Shown piece after piece: positions 16,843 through 25,674 of a DNA stretch of 64,000 nucleotides. The translations under genes were made by a program, and so were the position numbers. How positions within the stretch are numbered: position 1 is the first letter of the stretch; the number at the start of each line of letters is the position of its first letter. The DNA is taken from NCBI GenBank assembly GCA_019745975.1, contig JAIESQ010000019.1, forward strand, positions 84,130-148,129. The letters are read 5' to 3'. The notes under the pieces were generated by a model, which saw only the letters and a program-made list of their open reading frames with translations, ran no database searches and was not told the origin of the DNA. Source of the DNA: Pirellulales bacterium. Its GTDB lineage: Bacteria; Planctomycetota; Planctomycetia; Pirellulales; JAEUIK01.

Positions 16843-17658
16843 ATGTCCAGCGACAAGCTTCGCCGGCGAATCGCCTCGGAGGCCGCCCGACTGCTCTATA
16901 CGCGGCAGGCGGGTGAGTATCACGCCGCCAAGCTCCGCGCCGCCCGCCAGTTATTGGGCGGTAACGTCCGCGCCGACGACTTGCCCACGAACCGCGAAGT
17001 GCTCGACGAGTTCAACGCCCGGGCGCTTGCGCACCAGGCGCGGCAGGACGCGGCCGAGTCCGCTGACCAAGTCGACGATTGGCGGCAGCGCATTCTGCCG
17101 ATCGATGGCCGCCGGCCCGACGAGCTGCGGTTTGATACGCCGATTGATTTGCAAGCACACGTGGCAAGCGAGCCGTCTGGCACGGACGACGCCGAGCGAC
17201 TGGATCGTTTCCACCAGTATCAATTGCTGCTGGCGCCGCTGGAGCAAGTGAAGCAGAACGCGAAGCGCCATCCCGAGGGGGATGCTCTCTATCACAGCCT
17301 GCAGGTCTTTACGCTGGCGCGCGAGGCGCTGCCGTATGACGAGGAATTCCTGCTGGCGGCTTTGCTACACGACGTAGGCAAGGCGATCGACCCGCAGGCG
17401 CCCGTCGTGGCGGGGCTCGACGCACTGGCGGGCTACATCACGCCGCGCACTGCCTGGCTGATCGAACATCGGCCCGACGCGCAGCAATGGCGCGAAGGGA
17501 CGTTGGGGGCGCGTTGCCGGCGTCGACTGGCCGCGCACGAAGATTACGAGGAGCTGATGCTGTTGGCCGACTGCGACCGCCGCGGCAGGCAGCGCGGCGC
17601 CGTAGTGCCCGATGTCGAAGAGGCGCTCGCGTATCTGCGCGAGTTGGATGAAATGTAG
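16843..17658 (+). CDS. HD-domain protein, predicted phosphohydrolase
   Basis: The 271-residue protein starts at an ATG followed by SSDKLRRRIASEAARLLYTR, an N terminus I associate with a planctomycete family. The second half is an HD domain: YHSLQVFTLARE supplies the first His, LLAALLHDVGKAID the HD pair, and later EHRP and LMLLADCDRRGR the remaining metal-ligand regions. This suggests metal-dependent phosphohydrolase activity of the tRNA-nucleotidyltransferase-associated HD type. Substrate unknown. Open frame upstream of 16843 looks non-coding. Confidence 0.75.
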   Translation: MSSDKLRRRIASEAARLLYTRQAGEYHAAKLRAARQLLGGNVRADDLPTNREVLDEFNARALAHQARQDAAESADQVDDWRQRILPIDGRRPDELRFDTPIDLQAHVASEPSGTDDAERLDRFHQYQLLLAPLEQVKQNAKRHPEGDALYHSLQVFTLAREALPYDEEFLLAALLHDVGKAIDPQAPVVAGLDALAGYITPRTAWLIEHRPDAQQWREGTLGARCRRRLAAHEDYEELMLLADCDRRGRQRGAVVPDVEEALAYLRELDEM

Positions 17659-17688
17659 GGTGTGCGAAGCACACCGTGAGCAGAAGCG

Positions 17689-18033
17689 ATGCACGACAAT
17701 CCCTACGCGACGACGTGTGACATCAGCGCCGGTCGCGTCTCGACGGCGCCGAAGCTCGCTTTGTTCGCGGCGGCCTGGTTCGTGTGCGTGTGGTCGCAAT
17801 CGGGGTTCTTTGCTTATTTGCACTTTTCGGAACATGAACCGCCAGGTACGAAGTTGGTCGTTCTAGTATTGTTGGGAACATCGCTCTTTGGCGGCCCGCT
17901 GTTTGCCATCGCGGCACCCTGGAATTGGACCGTGAAGGTTCTCCTCACGATCGTCACGCCAATTGCTATCCTTGCTCAATGGGTTCTGTTCACCTGGCTA
18001 TCGTTGGAAACGCACGGGCTAAAGCTAGATTGA
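17689..18033 (+). CDS. Small membrane protein, unknown function
   Basis: The 114-residue product has three or four predicted membrane helices (about 22-48, 56-78, 82-105) after a short polar N terminus. I do not recognise the family. The ATG lies 30 bases after the HD-protein stop, with a purine-rich GAGCAGAAG just upstream, so the two may be co-transcribed. Confidence 0.6.
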   Translation: MHDNPYATTCDISAGRVSTAPKLALFAAAWFVCVWSQSGFFAYLHFSEHEPPGTKLVVLVLLGTSLFGGPLFAIAAPWNWTVKVLLTIVTPIAILAQWVLFTWLSLETHGLKLD

Positions 18034-18086
18034 CGCCAATCTAACTTTGTCGTCGAACGAAGTACGTGCGCGTTTCGGTCTGGATC

Positions 18087-18115
18087 AACGCGCGCGGGAC
18101 AAGTCCCGCGGCTAA
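18087..18115 (+). repeat. REP-like palindrome, orientation A
   Basis: ACGCGCGCGGGAC, then AAGTCCCGCGGCTAA: a single copy of the dispersed palindrome. It sits between two convergent genes. Confidence 0.7.
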
Positions 18116-18137
18116 CGGGTCGAAGTAGCGCTGGCTT

Positions 18138-18956
18138 TCACTCCTCATCGCCCGCCAGCTTGATCGGCGGCAGTTCGGGGAACGCCGGAGCCGCGGGCGT
18201 CATCGGTCGCGATGAATCGTCGCCATTGCCGGCGCTTCCTTCCGTGGACGCGGTCGATGCCGAAGTGCTTCGCGGTGCGCCGGGAAGCAGGCTGTCGCGC
18301 TCCAGTCGCGCTCGGCGCAGTTCGCGCCGCGCCGCGTCGGCCAATTGCTCGCTGGGCATGAACAGGAACAGCTCGCCTTCTTCAACGCCCATGGTAGGGG
18401 CCCGCATTTCGGCAGCATGCTGGGGGCAGGTCCACATTTGCAGCTTGACGGTTTCAGGCCAACTCTTGACCCACAGCACGACTCCGCCGACCAGCAGGCT
18501 GAGAAAGTAAAGCAGCAGCATGCGCCAGGAACCAAACGCCCAAGCGAGAAACAAGAAGAACGCCGCCGCTCCCAACATGCCGGCCAGCACTTGCAGCGGA
18601 TACTCGAAGGCGCGTACCTCAAGTTCGAGCTCGCGGTCCCAGAGCTTGTCGGTCGCGCCGCATTGCCAACATTGCTTGGGCAAGTCGAGGGCCCAGCGCG
18701 TCCCTTCGCGATGCTCGCGCGGATGGTATTTCACGACACGCTCGCGCTCGGTGCGATTCTGCAAGATCGGCAGCCAGACCTGCAAGTTGATCCAGGCCTG
18801 ACGCGCCAATGGCCGCAACCACACCCAGCGCTCGCGCAACCAGCCCTCAGCCGCGGCGCGCTTCGCCGCAAGATCCGCGCCGCGGCCGACGGGAGGCGGC
18901 TCCGATTGCGGCGCGGCGTCACGCGGCGGCAAGGGGGGTGAATCGAAACTGCTCAT
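18138..18956 (-). CDS. Two-helix membrane protein with a Cys-x2-Cys motif, unknown function
   Basis: The 272-residue protein has a Pro-rich N terminus and a cytosolic segment with QCWQCGATDKLWDRELEL, a possible half zinc site. Two membrane helices follow (about residues 125-145 and 148-167), then a C-terminal region with CPQHAAEM and a Ser/Thr/Pro-rich tail. The start at 18956 was chosen over one 26 residues upstream because the latter region has no protein character. No enzyme family is recognisable. Confidence 0.65.
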   Translation of the reverse strand: MSSFDSPPLPPRDAAPQSEPPPVGRGADLAAKRAAAEGWLRERWVWLRPLARQAWINLQVWLPILQNRTERERVVKYHPREHREGTRWALDLPKQCWQCGATDKLWDRELELEVRAFEYPLQVLAGMLGAAAFFLFLAWAFGSWRMLLLYFLSLLVGGVVLWVKSWPETVKLQMWTCPQHAAEMRAPTMGVEEGELFLFMPSEQLADAARRELRRARLERDSLLPGAPRSTSASTASTEGSAGNGDDSSRPMTPAAPAFPELPPIKLAGDEE

Positions 18957-19015
18957 CTCTGCAATCGTAACACATGGGGCGGTATTGCATGAATGCGTTT
19001 GGATCAACGTCGTTC

Positions 19016-19047
19016 GTAAGCCCAGGGGTTGCATCCGCTGGGCTTAC
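19016..19047. repeat. Hairpin of the AGCCCAGGG family
   Basis: GTAAGCCCAGGGG, then TTGCATC, then CGCTGGGCTTAC forms a long stem with one mismatch region. Similar hairpins lie at 35313-35336, 36995-37055 and 56721-56740. There is no T-tract, so this is a repeat rather than a clear terminator. Confidence 0.55.
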
Positions 19048-19180
19048 GGTGAAGTGGCGTGCTTGGCCGGTATCGCGACCGCGACGTGATCGGTAAAATG
19101 CTGCGGCGATACCCCTCGTCGAACGATCGCTACTTTTCCCGTGCCCGCACGGCGAGCGGCCGCCCAGGAGAATCCCGTCC

Positions 19181-19744
19181 ATGACACGCCCCGATTTCGT
19201 CGTATTGTCAGCTTTGATAACGCTCGTTGTACTGACCAATGGCTCGCGGACGTTGGCCGAAGACGACGGCACCCGCGACATCGTCTTTGACAAATACGTG
19301 GTAAAGGCGCCCGAGAAGTTCACACGTCAGACGCCCCGCTCGAAGATCATCGCGTACGAGTTTTCGGTGCCTGCGGCCGACGGCGATGAGCAACCCGGAA
19401 GGCTGACCGTGATGTCGGCCGGCGGCACGATCGAAGCAAATCTCGATCGCTGGTACGCCCAGTTCGCTCAACCCGACGGCAGTAGCACGCGCAATCGCGC
19501 CAAGGTCGAAAAGAAGACGGTCGCCGGGCACGACGTGCACTTCGTGAACATCGCCGGCACGTACGACGACAAGCCGGCCCCTTTCGCGGCCCAGGGTGTC
19601 GCTCGCGAGAACTACCGCATGCTGGGAGCGATTGTGGTGTTGCCCGAGGGGAACGTGTACTTCAAGTTCTACGGACCGCGGCAAACAATCGCCGACAATC
19701 AAGAGGCGTTTCGAAAGATGATCGAGGCGATGAAGACGAAGTAG
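19181..19744 (+). CDS. Secreted hypothetical protein
   Basis: The 187-residue protein has a signal peptide (about residues 5-26, cleavage near TLAEDD) and a compact alpha/beta domain. The segment KVEKKTVAGHDVHFVNIAGTY and the ending NQEAFRKMIEAMKTK recall periplasmic proteins of unknown function in planctomycetes. No catalytic motif is visible. Confidence 0.65.
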   Translation: MTRPDFVVLSALITLVVLTNGSRTLAEDDGTRDIVFDKYVVKAPEKFTRQTPRSKIIAYEFSVPAADGDEQPGRLTVMSAGGTIEANLDRWYAQFAQPDGSSTRNRAKVEKKTVAGHDVHFVNIAGTYDDKPAPFAAQGVARENYRMLGAIVVLPEGNVYFKFYGPRQTIADNQEAFRKMIEAMKTK

Positions 19745-19757
19745 TTTTCAGTTTTAG

Positions 19758-19838
19758 GTGTTCAGTGTTCAGTTAGCGAATCGCGACGTCGTGAGCTACC
19801 AGAGCCACATCGCGGAACACTGACAACAGAACACCGAA
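19758..19838. repeat. Intergenic inverted repeat of GTGTTCAGTGTTCAG type
   Basis: GTGTTCAGTGTTCAG on the left is answered by GAACACTGAC and GAACACCGAACAC on the right, about 45 bases away. The arrangement resembles the TAGTGGCTAGT repeat after proA: two short inverted copies flanking unique sequence right after a stop codon. Confidence 0.45.
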
Positions 19839-19869
19839 CACTCCGTCCACTGATCCACCGTACTTGCAA

Positions 19870-21363
19870 ATGAAAATTGAACAGCTTCTCCAGCACCACG
19901 GCATCGCGGTCAACCCGTTCGCCGACGAAGACGCGCAGACCGATCCGGTTTTCAAAGATCATTGCATCACGAGCACGCACCATCCGAGTTGGGGTAAGAT
20001 CTACGGCGATCCGTCCGAGCCCGCCACGGCGCTGGTCTTCGGCGAGAAGGGGTCGGGCAAGACTGCGTTGCGGCTGCAGATTGTGCGCCACTTGTGCGAG
20101 TACAACGATAGTCACCCGGATGCGAAATTGTGGGTGATCGAGTACGACGACTTCAACCCGTTCCTCGATCGCTTCCGCACTCGCCTTAGCACGCGACGCC
20201 GCGAGCCGGCCAAGGCGCTCGAGCTGTGGAAACTGTGGGATCACATGGATGCGATCCTGTCGCTGGGAGTGACCGGGCTTGTCGATAGTGCGCTGGGGCG
20301 CACGCGCGACTTGCGCGGCGACTGGGGTGCGACCGGGCCCTTGCCGTTGCGGTCGCTCGATCGTTCACAATCGCGCGACCTGTTGCTCTTGGCCGCCTGT
20401 TATGACCAGTCAACTTCGGAGACATTCTTTGGCCGCTGGCAGCGTTTGCGCCGCAAGTTGCACTTCCGCACTTGGCGCTCGCACGGCTGGAAACTGTTCG
20501 GGCTGATGGTGACCGCGCTAGTCACCGGCATCATCGCGGGGCAACAGAAGTGGGACTGGCTCGCCGCCCCGTGGCCGTATCTGTTTCTGATCGCCGGCTG
20601 GTTGCCCGAGGCGGTGCGTGCGGCGCGGCGCTACTGGCTGGCCCGTGGCATCGTGCGGCAACTGCGGGTGGTGAATCACGCGGCCGGTCCACTGTGGAAG
20701 GCGCTCTTACGATTCACCAGCGACGAACTGGCCAACCAGCCGCTGCCGAACAAGGAGCGGACCGACGATCGTTACGAACTGCTGGTAAAGCTCCAAGGAG
20801 TGCTCCGCACGCTCGGCTACCGCGGGATCATCGTGCTGGTCGATCGCGTCGACGAGCCGCACCTGATCACCGGCCGGCCGGAGCTGATGAAGCTCTTGCT
20901 GTGGCCGATGCTCGACAACAAGTTCTTGAAGCACCCCGGCATCGGCTTCAAGCTGCTGTTGCCGATCGAGCTGTCGTACTACATTGACCGCGAACAGGCC
21001 GAGTTCTACCAGCGGGCCCGGCTCGACAAGCAAAACCTGGTCGACTCGCTCGATTGGACTGGCGAGGCCCTCTACGACGTGGCCAACGCCCGGTTGCAAG
21101 CCTGCGCGAGCGACGGTCAGAAGCCCAAGCTGCGCGACTTGTTCGATCCGGCGATTGCCGATCGGCGCCTGCTCGACGCGTTGCGCTTGCTGCGGGTGCC
21201 GCGGCACATGTTCAAGTTCATGTACCGGGTGCTGATGGCACACGCCAATGCCCACACCGAGGACGTGCCGGTCTGGAAGATCGCTCCCGAGACGTTCGAA
21301 TCGACGCTGGCCCTTTATCAGCGCGATCAGGAAGCCTTCGAGCGCGGGTTGGGCAAGGGCTAA
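19870..21363 (+). CDS. KAP-like P-loop NTPase with inserted membrane helices
   Basis: The 497-residue protein has Walker A GEKGSGKT at 58-65 and a Walker B-like IIVLVDRVDEP at 319-329. About 250 residues separate them, including two predicted membrane helices (about 208-224 and 231-246). Membrane helices placed between Walker A and B are the hallmark of KAP-family NTPases, which include phage-exclusion protein PifA. The order of elements fits KAP, but I cannot confirm family sequence similarity. ATG 19870 is preferred over TTG 19864. Neighbours are secreted hypotheticals, so no pathway is indicated. Confidence 0.65.
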   Translation: MKIEQLLQHHGIAVNPFADEDAQTDPVFKDHCITSTHHPSWGKIYGDPSEPATALVFGEKGSGKTALRLQIVRHLCEYNDSHPDAKLWVIEYDDFNPFLDRFRTRLSTRRREPAKALELWKLWDHMDAILSLGVTGLVDSALGRTRDLRGDWGATGPLPLRSLDRSQSRDLLLLAACYDQSTSETFFGRWQRLRRKLHFRTWRSHGWKLFGLMVTALVTGIIAGQQKWDWLAAPWPYLFLIAGWLPEAVRAARRYWLARGIVRQLRVVNHAAGPLWKALLRFTSDELANQPLPNKERTDDRYELLVKLQGVLRTLGYRGIIVLVDRVDEPHLITGRPELMKLLLWPMLDNKFLKHPGIGFKLLLPIELSYYIDREQAEFYQRARLDKQNLVDSLDWTGEALYDVANARLQACASDGQKPKLRDLFDPAIADRRLLDALRLLRVPRHMFKFMYRVLMAHANAHTEDVPVWKIAPETFESTLALYQRDQEAFERGLGKG

Positions 21364-21600
21364 GCGACCTGATGAGACGGAGCAACGCGTTTGCCGCCGT
21401 TGATCTGCTAGCACTCGCCGCGGATTTGGCCCGCATTCGCCTTGACCCCTTGGGGAAGAGTCGGCAAACTTTGCCCCCCGCATCGGCGTGCCGCTTGGGC
21501 CAGTTGCCGATCTTGGCCATGTCGGATGCGGGTTCCAGGGGATTCGCGCAACGTGCGGACGGTCCCCAAGTCACTCGCTGGGAGCCAGGAGTATCGCCCG

Positions 21601-22293
21601 ATGCGTCACGCCACTTTCGCCTTGAGCGCTGTTGTGATTGGGTTTTTCGTTTTGTCGGCAGGCTGCGGGCAATCGGCGCCGCAAACTGGCCCCGCCAAAA
21701 CAACTTCAACAGCGCCTGTCGGCGACCAGTCGATCAGCGCGCAGCACGCGGCGCAGGCCGTACGCGACTTTCTCGAAGCAGTTCGCACGGGGAGCGACGA
21801 AAAGGCCACCGCGATGTTGACTCCGCTGGCTCGCCAGAAGACTTCGGAGTCGAGTCGCGCCGTTGCTCCGCCAGCCAGCGATACCGCGAAGTTCTCGGTT
21901 GGCGAGGTGGAAATGATCGGGCCCGACGCCGCCCACGTAGCTAGCCATTGGATCGACCTCGACGAACAGGGCAAGCCGGTTACCGAAGTGCTGTTGTGGA
22001 TCGTGCACAAATGCGACGAGGGTTGGCGCATCGCGGGCATGGCCGCCAAACCATTTCCTGATCAGGATCCGCTGGTGCTGAATTTCGAAGATCCTGAGGA
22101 CATGGAACGCAAGCAGCAGATGGCGGCTCAAGAGTACCAGCGGCGCATGACGGCCCAGACGAAGGCGTCAACCAACTCGCCTAAGGACGAGCCCGACGCC
22201 AAGGTGTCACGCGACAACGCGGCGCCAACCGCGCCAGCGACGCGCGCCGCGGCCAAGCCGGCACAGCCTGGCGTATCGTCAAAGCCGAAGTAG
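21601..22293 (+). CDS. Lipoprotein, unknown function
   Basis: The 230-residue protein has a lipoprotein signal ending in LSAGC (Cys at about 20). An NTF2/DUF-like middle domain follows (AAQAVRDFLEAVRTGSDEKATAMLTPLARQK, then VSHWIDLDE-like strands and WRIAGMAAK), and then an Ala/Pro/Lys-rich tail. The fold of the middle resembles small SnoaL/NTF2-like sensor domains, but this is inference. It is probably anchored in the outer or inner membrane facing the periplasm. Confidence 0.65.
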   Translation: MRHATFALSAVVIGFFVLSAGCGQSAPQTGPAKTTSTAPVGDQSISAQHAAQAVRDFLEAVRTGSDEKATAMLTPLARQKTSESSRAVAPPASDTAKFSVGEVEMIGPDAAHVASHWIDLDEQGKPVTEVLLWIVHKCDEGWRIAGMAAKPFPDQDPLVLNFEDPEDMERKQQMAAQEYQRRMTAQTKASTNSPKDEPDAKVSRDNAAPTAPATRAAAKPAQPGVSSKPK

Positions 22294-22948
22294 GCCGCCG
22301 ATCTCGTTCGAGCAGGTGCGAGCTGCCAGGCGGCGATTAGGTTCTTTTTTTGGCAACGCGCTGGCTCCCGCTGGCCTTCGACGACAATGCGGTCCGAAAT
22401 CTGAGCGGCGCGGCCTCGTGCGTCCACCTCTCGCGACTGGTGCCGTTATTAGGGGCGATTCGCGTTAGCGACCGCTCCACGCCACGAATTCTTCGGACGA
22501 CGTAATCGCTTATCACGATTGCGCTTCTAGCTTGCTGCTTGACGGTTTCGGCCGTGCTTCTGAGCGAGCTTCGACCTGCCGCGAAAAAAAATCTGCGCGC
22601 GTCGAAAACCTGACCTACAGTTGAGGCGGATGTGGCAAACACGCCACAGCCAGCCTGGATGACCCAAGGCACGCAATTTATCAGTTGCCTGTCTTGACAA
22701 GCACTTCATCCATGCTAACTTAGCCTCCTAGTCTACGCATCCAGCTCATACTCCTTAAGCGGCAAGGATTTACAAACAGGGGTAAATCTTCGCAGTCTAA
22801 GGGGCACACGCTGGGTGCCGCGGACTTAAGGATGCACGGTCCCCGATCTAGCCGCCGAGGCCGGGGGAGAACCAAGCCATCGTGGCAAGGCGGCGACGGT
22901 CGTTTTTCGGAATTCCTAACCGTACCGTTTTGTGGGAGGAACCTCACG
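22294..22948. other. 655-base intergenic region with long leader of the His/Cys-rich gene
   Basis: No convincing reading frame is present. A perfect TTGACA at 22694-22699 may be a -35 element for the downstream gene. The gene's ribosome site GGGAGGA is at 22934-22940. If that promoter is used the transcript would have an untranslated leader of over 200 bases. Confidence 0.4.
22694..22721 (+). promoter_or_regulatory. Candidate sigma-70-type promoter
   Basis: TTGACA (22694-22699), 16 bases, TAACTT (22716-22721). The -35 match is perfect and the -10 match is weak. It is the best candidate I see for transcription of the His/Cys-rich gene. Confidence 0.3.
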
Positions 22949-23347
22949 ATGAATCGTACTCTTGCTCTCGGCCTGGCGATCTTCCTCGCCGTGGCCGGCA
23001 TCGCCCTCTTGGGCGGTGAACAGAAGGCTTCGGCCGGGCACTGTCATGGTTGCTGTGCGTGTGATTGTGGTGGCGATGATTGCAGCTCGTGCGGCTGCCA
23101 CCATCGTTGCCATCGCTGCCATCGCTGCTTCCGTCGTTGCCATCGCTGCCATCGCTGCCACCATTGCCACCATTGCCATTGCTCGAGCTGCCACAGCGCT
23201 TGCAACGGCTGCAGCAATGGACACGAGGCCGCTGAAGGCGACGCCGAGGGTGGCGAAGCCGAACCCAAGCCGACCGAAGACGCTGGCGCCGAGCCCGCCG
23301 CCAGCCGCACTCCGTTCGGTTTCCGTCAGGTCAGCTTCCGTCGCTAG
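22949..23347 (+). CDS. Secreted His/Cys-rich repeat protein, probable metal binder
   Basis: The 132-residue protein has a strong ribosome site (GGGAGGA, eight bases before ATG) and a signal peptide (about 1-29, ending KASAG). About 60 residues follow with roughly 20 Cys and 15 His, built from CHRC and CHHC repeats. The tail is Glu/Ala/Pro-rich and acidic. The density of Cys and His strongly suggests binding of soft metals such as Cu or Zn outside the cytoplasm. No known metallothionein signature fits exactly. It is a single-gene unit closed by a rho-independent terminator. Confidence 0.8.
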   Translation: MNRTLALGLAIFLAVAGIALLGGEQKASAGHCHGCCACDCGGDDCSSCGCHHRCHRCHRCFRRCHRCHRCHHCHHCHCSSCHSACNGCSNGHEAAEGDAEGGEAEPKPTEDAGAEPAASRTPFGFRQVSFRR

Positions 23348-23416
23348 ACGCTGGCTGATAACCCACGCTGGTCCCCTGTTACTTCCGGCGTGCGGTTACT
23401 CCTAATCGGATGAATG

Positions 23417-23448
23417 CCGGGCCTCGCATGGCGAGGCCCGGTTTTTTT
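23417..23448 (+). terminator. Rho-independent terminator
   Basis: An 11-base perfect stem, CCGGGCCTCGC / GCGAGGCCCGG, with an ATG loop is followed by seven T residues. It lies 70 bases after the His/Cys-rich gene and is the clearest terminator in the window. Confidence 0.92.
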
Positions 23449-23581
23449 ATGCGCGACGATCGCGCCGAAGATTTGCGGATAGACAACTTCGGTAAACCTG
23501 GGAAACTCTAGTGTCCGATTTTGCAGTGATAGCAGCTGTCGCGCCACAGTCGCTCCCCCCAAACTGCCGCAGGCTGATTCG

Positions 23582-24520
23582 ATGAACTATCGCCCTGCCG
23601 ATCCTTCCACGAACGTTGCCGACAAACCGACAATCGGCTCGGCACTGCAGACCGCCCTTACGTTGGCGCTCATCGTGCACCTGGCGTCGATGCTCTTCGG
23701 CATCCTAGGCACGAACTACGTCATCGCCTCGAACGAAGAGTCGGCCGGCTTGGAACCGACGCAGCTCAGCTCCCGGCTTGAACGCCAGTTGGCCGCGAAC
23801 ATCCCCTTCCTGGGCAACTACCGCCAGTTGCTGTTCTTGAACCTGCCCTACGCCAACGCCCTGACACGCTACGACGTACCCGACACAAATCACCGCGTCG
23901 AGGTTGAACTGCGCGATGGGCGAAACGGCGACCCCAATAGCCGCCAGGTAGCGAGCATCGTGCTGCCTCCCGCGGATATTGAAGGGACGGTCCGCCGCCA
24001 TCGCTATGAGGTGCTGGCCAATAGCATCGCAAACATGGCCGGCAACGAAACGGCGGAAGCCGTGCTGCCGACCGGCATTTCAGAAGGCCTATTAGCACGC
24101 TATGCCCCGGACGGCGCCACCTGGCTGACGGTTCGCTGCCTCGGCTTGTCGCCCTTGCAGACCCCTGAGCAATTCGTGGCGGGCGAGAACCCTGATCGGC
24201 CTGAGTTGTGGCGTAACGTCTACGAAGCGCAGGTCTGGAAGAGTGGCGAGGTCACGCGCCTGATGAAACGCGAAACGGCGCGCGGCGACAACGCACCCGT
24301 GGTCGAAGCATCGGGCGCCGCGACAACTGCGCCCGCGCCAGGAACTCCCGCGTCTGGTGGCACCACACCCACAAGCAACGATCCCGAAAGTAAGTCTCCC
24401 GCAAGCAGCGCCTCGGGCAACCAGCAACCGGGCAATGCGGTTCCCGCGGTCCCTGCTGTTCCAGGGACTGATTCCACCATCCCCCGTGCACCGAACAGCG
24501 ATGCTCAACCTCGCCCGTAA
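23582..24520 (+). CDS. Membrane-anchored hypothetical protein paired with HTTM protein
   Basis: The 312-residue protein has one N-terminal membrane helix (about 22-46), an alpha/beta domain outside or inside the membrane (about 70-235), and a long Pro/Thr/Ser/Gly-rich C-terminal tail. No family is recognised. Its 3' end overlaps the start of the HTTM gene by 20 bases, so the two are almost certainly made together and may form a complex. Confidence 0.7.
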   Translation: MNYRPADPSTNVADKPTIGSALQTALTLALIVHLASMLFGILGTNYVIASNEESAGLEPTQLSSRLERQLAANIPFLGNYRQLLFLNLPYANALTRYDVPDTNHRVEVELRDGRNGDPNSRQVASIVLPPADIEGTVRRHRYEVLANSIANMAGNETAEAVLPTGISEGLLARYAPDGATWLTVRCLGLSPLQTPEQFVAGENPDRPELWRNVYEAQVWKSGEVTRLMKRETARGDNAPVVEASGAATTAPAPGTPASGGTTPTSNDPESKSPASSASGNQQPGNAVPAVPAVPGTDSTIPRAPNSDAQPRP

Positions 24521-25538
24521 CTACTTCGCCGAGCTGGCCGATCACATCGGCACGGCCTGGAACCGCTTCTGGTTCACGCCGTCGTCGCCGCACACGCTCT
24601 GCCTGGTGCGCGTGCTGGCTGGCGCGTTGTCGGTCTATTATGTCGCCAGCTTTGGACCCGACGTGGTGCAGTTTTTCGGCCCCGGCGGAATCGTCCCGGT
24701 CCAAACAGTGCGTGAGTGGACCGGTGGCGTCGTCACGCGATTCAGCTACTTCGACTACATCCAGGAGCCGGCCAGCCTGCACGCGGCGCATTACGCGGGC
24801 CTGGCGGTGGTGGCGCTATTCGCGGTCGGCTTCCTGACTCGGGTGACTTCGATTGCCGCGCTCGTCGTGCTCGTTTCGTACTTGCATCGGGCGCCGATGC
24901 TGGTCTCGGAAGCCGAGCCGGTGCTGGCGATGATCGTTTTATACCTCTGCCTGGGACCGGCGGGAGCCTGCTTCTCGGTCGACGCCTGGTTGCGCCGCCG
25001 CAAGCTGCGAGCCGCCGGCAACGACCCGGCCGAGACGGGTGTGCCGAAGTCGACTGCGGCCACGATCGCCACCCGACTGATTCAAATCCACCTGGCCGCG
25101 ATCTTTGTCGCCTCAGGCCTGGCCATGCTCAGCGTGCAAACTTGGTGGGCCGGCGACGCCGTGTGGTGGCTGGTCGCGCGGCCTCGGTCATCTGGGTTCT
25201 GGCTGGCGCGGCCGTTGAGTCGCATGCCGCTGGTGTTCATGGCGCTGACACACTTCATCGTGGCGTACCATTTCCTGCTCCCGCTCCTGGTCTGGAATCG
25301 CCTGGCGCGGCCGCTGGTGCTGGCCGCCGGGCTGGTGATCTGGCCGATCGTTGCCGTCGCGTCTGGTCTCTACCTGTACGCAGCCGTGATGCTGGCCGGC
25401 ACGTGCATCTACCTGCCGCCGGCGTTCGTCGCACTTCTCGAGAGGCGTCGCACGGCTGCGCCGGATGCGGAGAAGGACGAAATCGCAGCGACACACAAGC
25501 CGTCGACGTCGGCCCAGCGAGCGACCGTGCGCGTGTAG
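24501..25538 (+). CDS. HTTM-domain membrane protein (vitamin K-dependent gamma-carboxylase-like)
   Basis: The 345-residue protein has about seven or eight membrane helices. Its start pattern, SSPHTLCLVRVLAGALSVYYV, is typical of HTTM proteins: an N-terminal cytosolic helix, then the first helix with an Arg. GFLTRVTSIAALVVLVSYLHRAP fits the same family. The domain is shared with the membrane part of gamma-glutamyl carboxylases. The carboxylase C-terminal domain is absent, so the activity is unknown. The chosen ATG lies inside the preceding gene. Confidence 0.75.
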   Translation: MLNLARNYFAELADHIGTAWNRFWFTPSSPHTLCLVRVLAGALSVYYVASFGPDVVQFFGPGGIVPVQTVREWTGGVVTRFSYFDYIQEPASLHAAHYAGLAVVALFAVGFLTRVTSIAALVVLVSYLHRAPMLVSEAEPVLAMIVLYLCLGPAGACFSVDAWLRRRKLRAAGNDPAETGVPKSTAATIATRLIQIHLAAIFVASGLAMLSVQTWWAGDAVWWLVARPRSSGFWLARPLSRMPLVFMALTHFIVAYHFLLPLLVWNRLARPLVLAAGLVIWPIVAVASGLYLYAAVMLAGTCIYLPPAFVALLERRRTAAPDAEKDEIAATHKPSTSAQRATVRV

Positions 25539-25674
25539 CTCGCTGCGGCGAGCCGACGATTCAATTCTTCACGCCGCGTGGCTCCCTGCGAGCGCTCGCC
25601 TTTCGCGTGACCCGCGCGCAGCGGGCAGCTACACTACGCTCGATTGAGATATTCCCCAACGGTGAGGATGTTCG

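Noticed and set aside
22337..22672. Minus-strand open frame in the gap before the His/Cys-rich gene
   Set aside because: No ribosome site and no protein-like pattern; likely chance.
22916..23224. Ala/Met-rich open frame opposite the His/Cys-rich gene
   Set aside because: It is the mirror of the CHRC repeats (repeating GCAATGG-type codons) and has no independent start signal.
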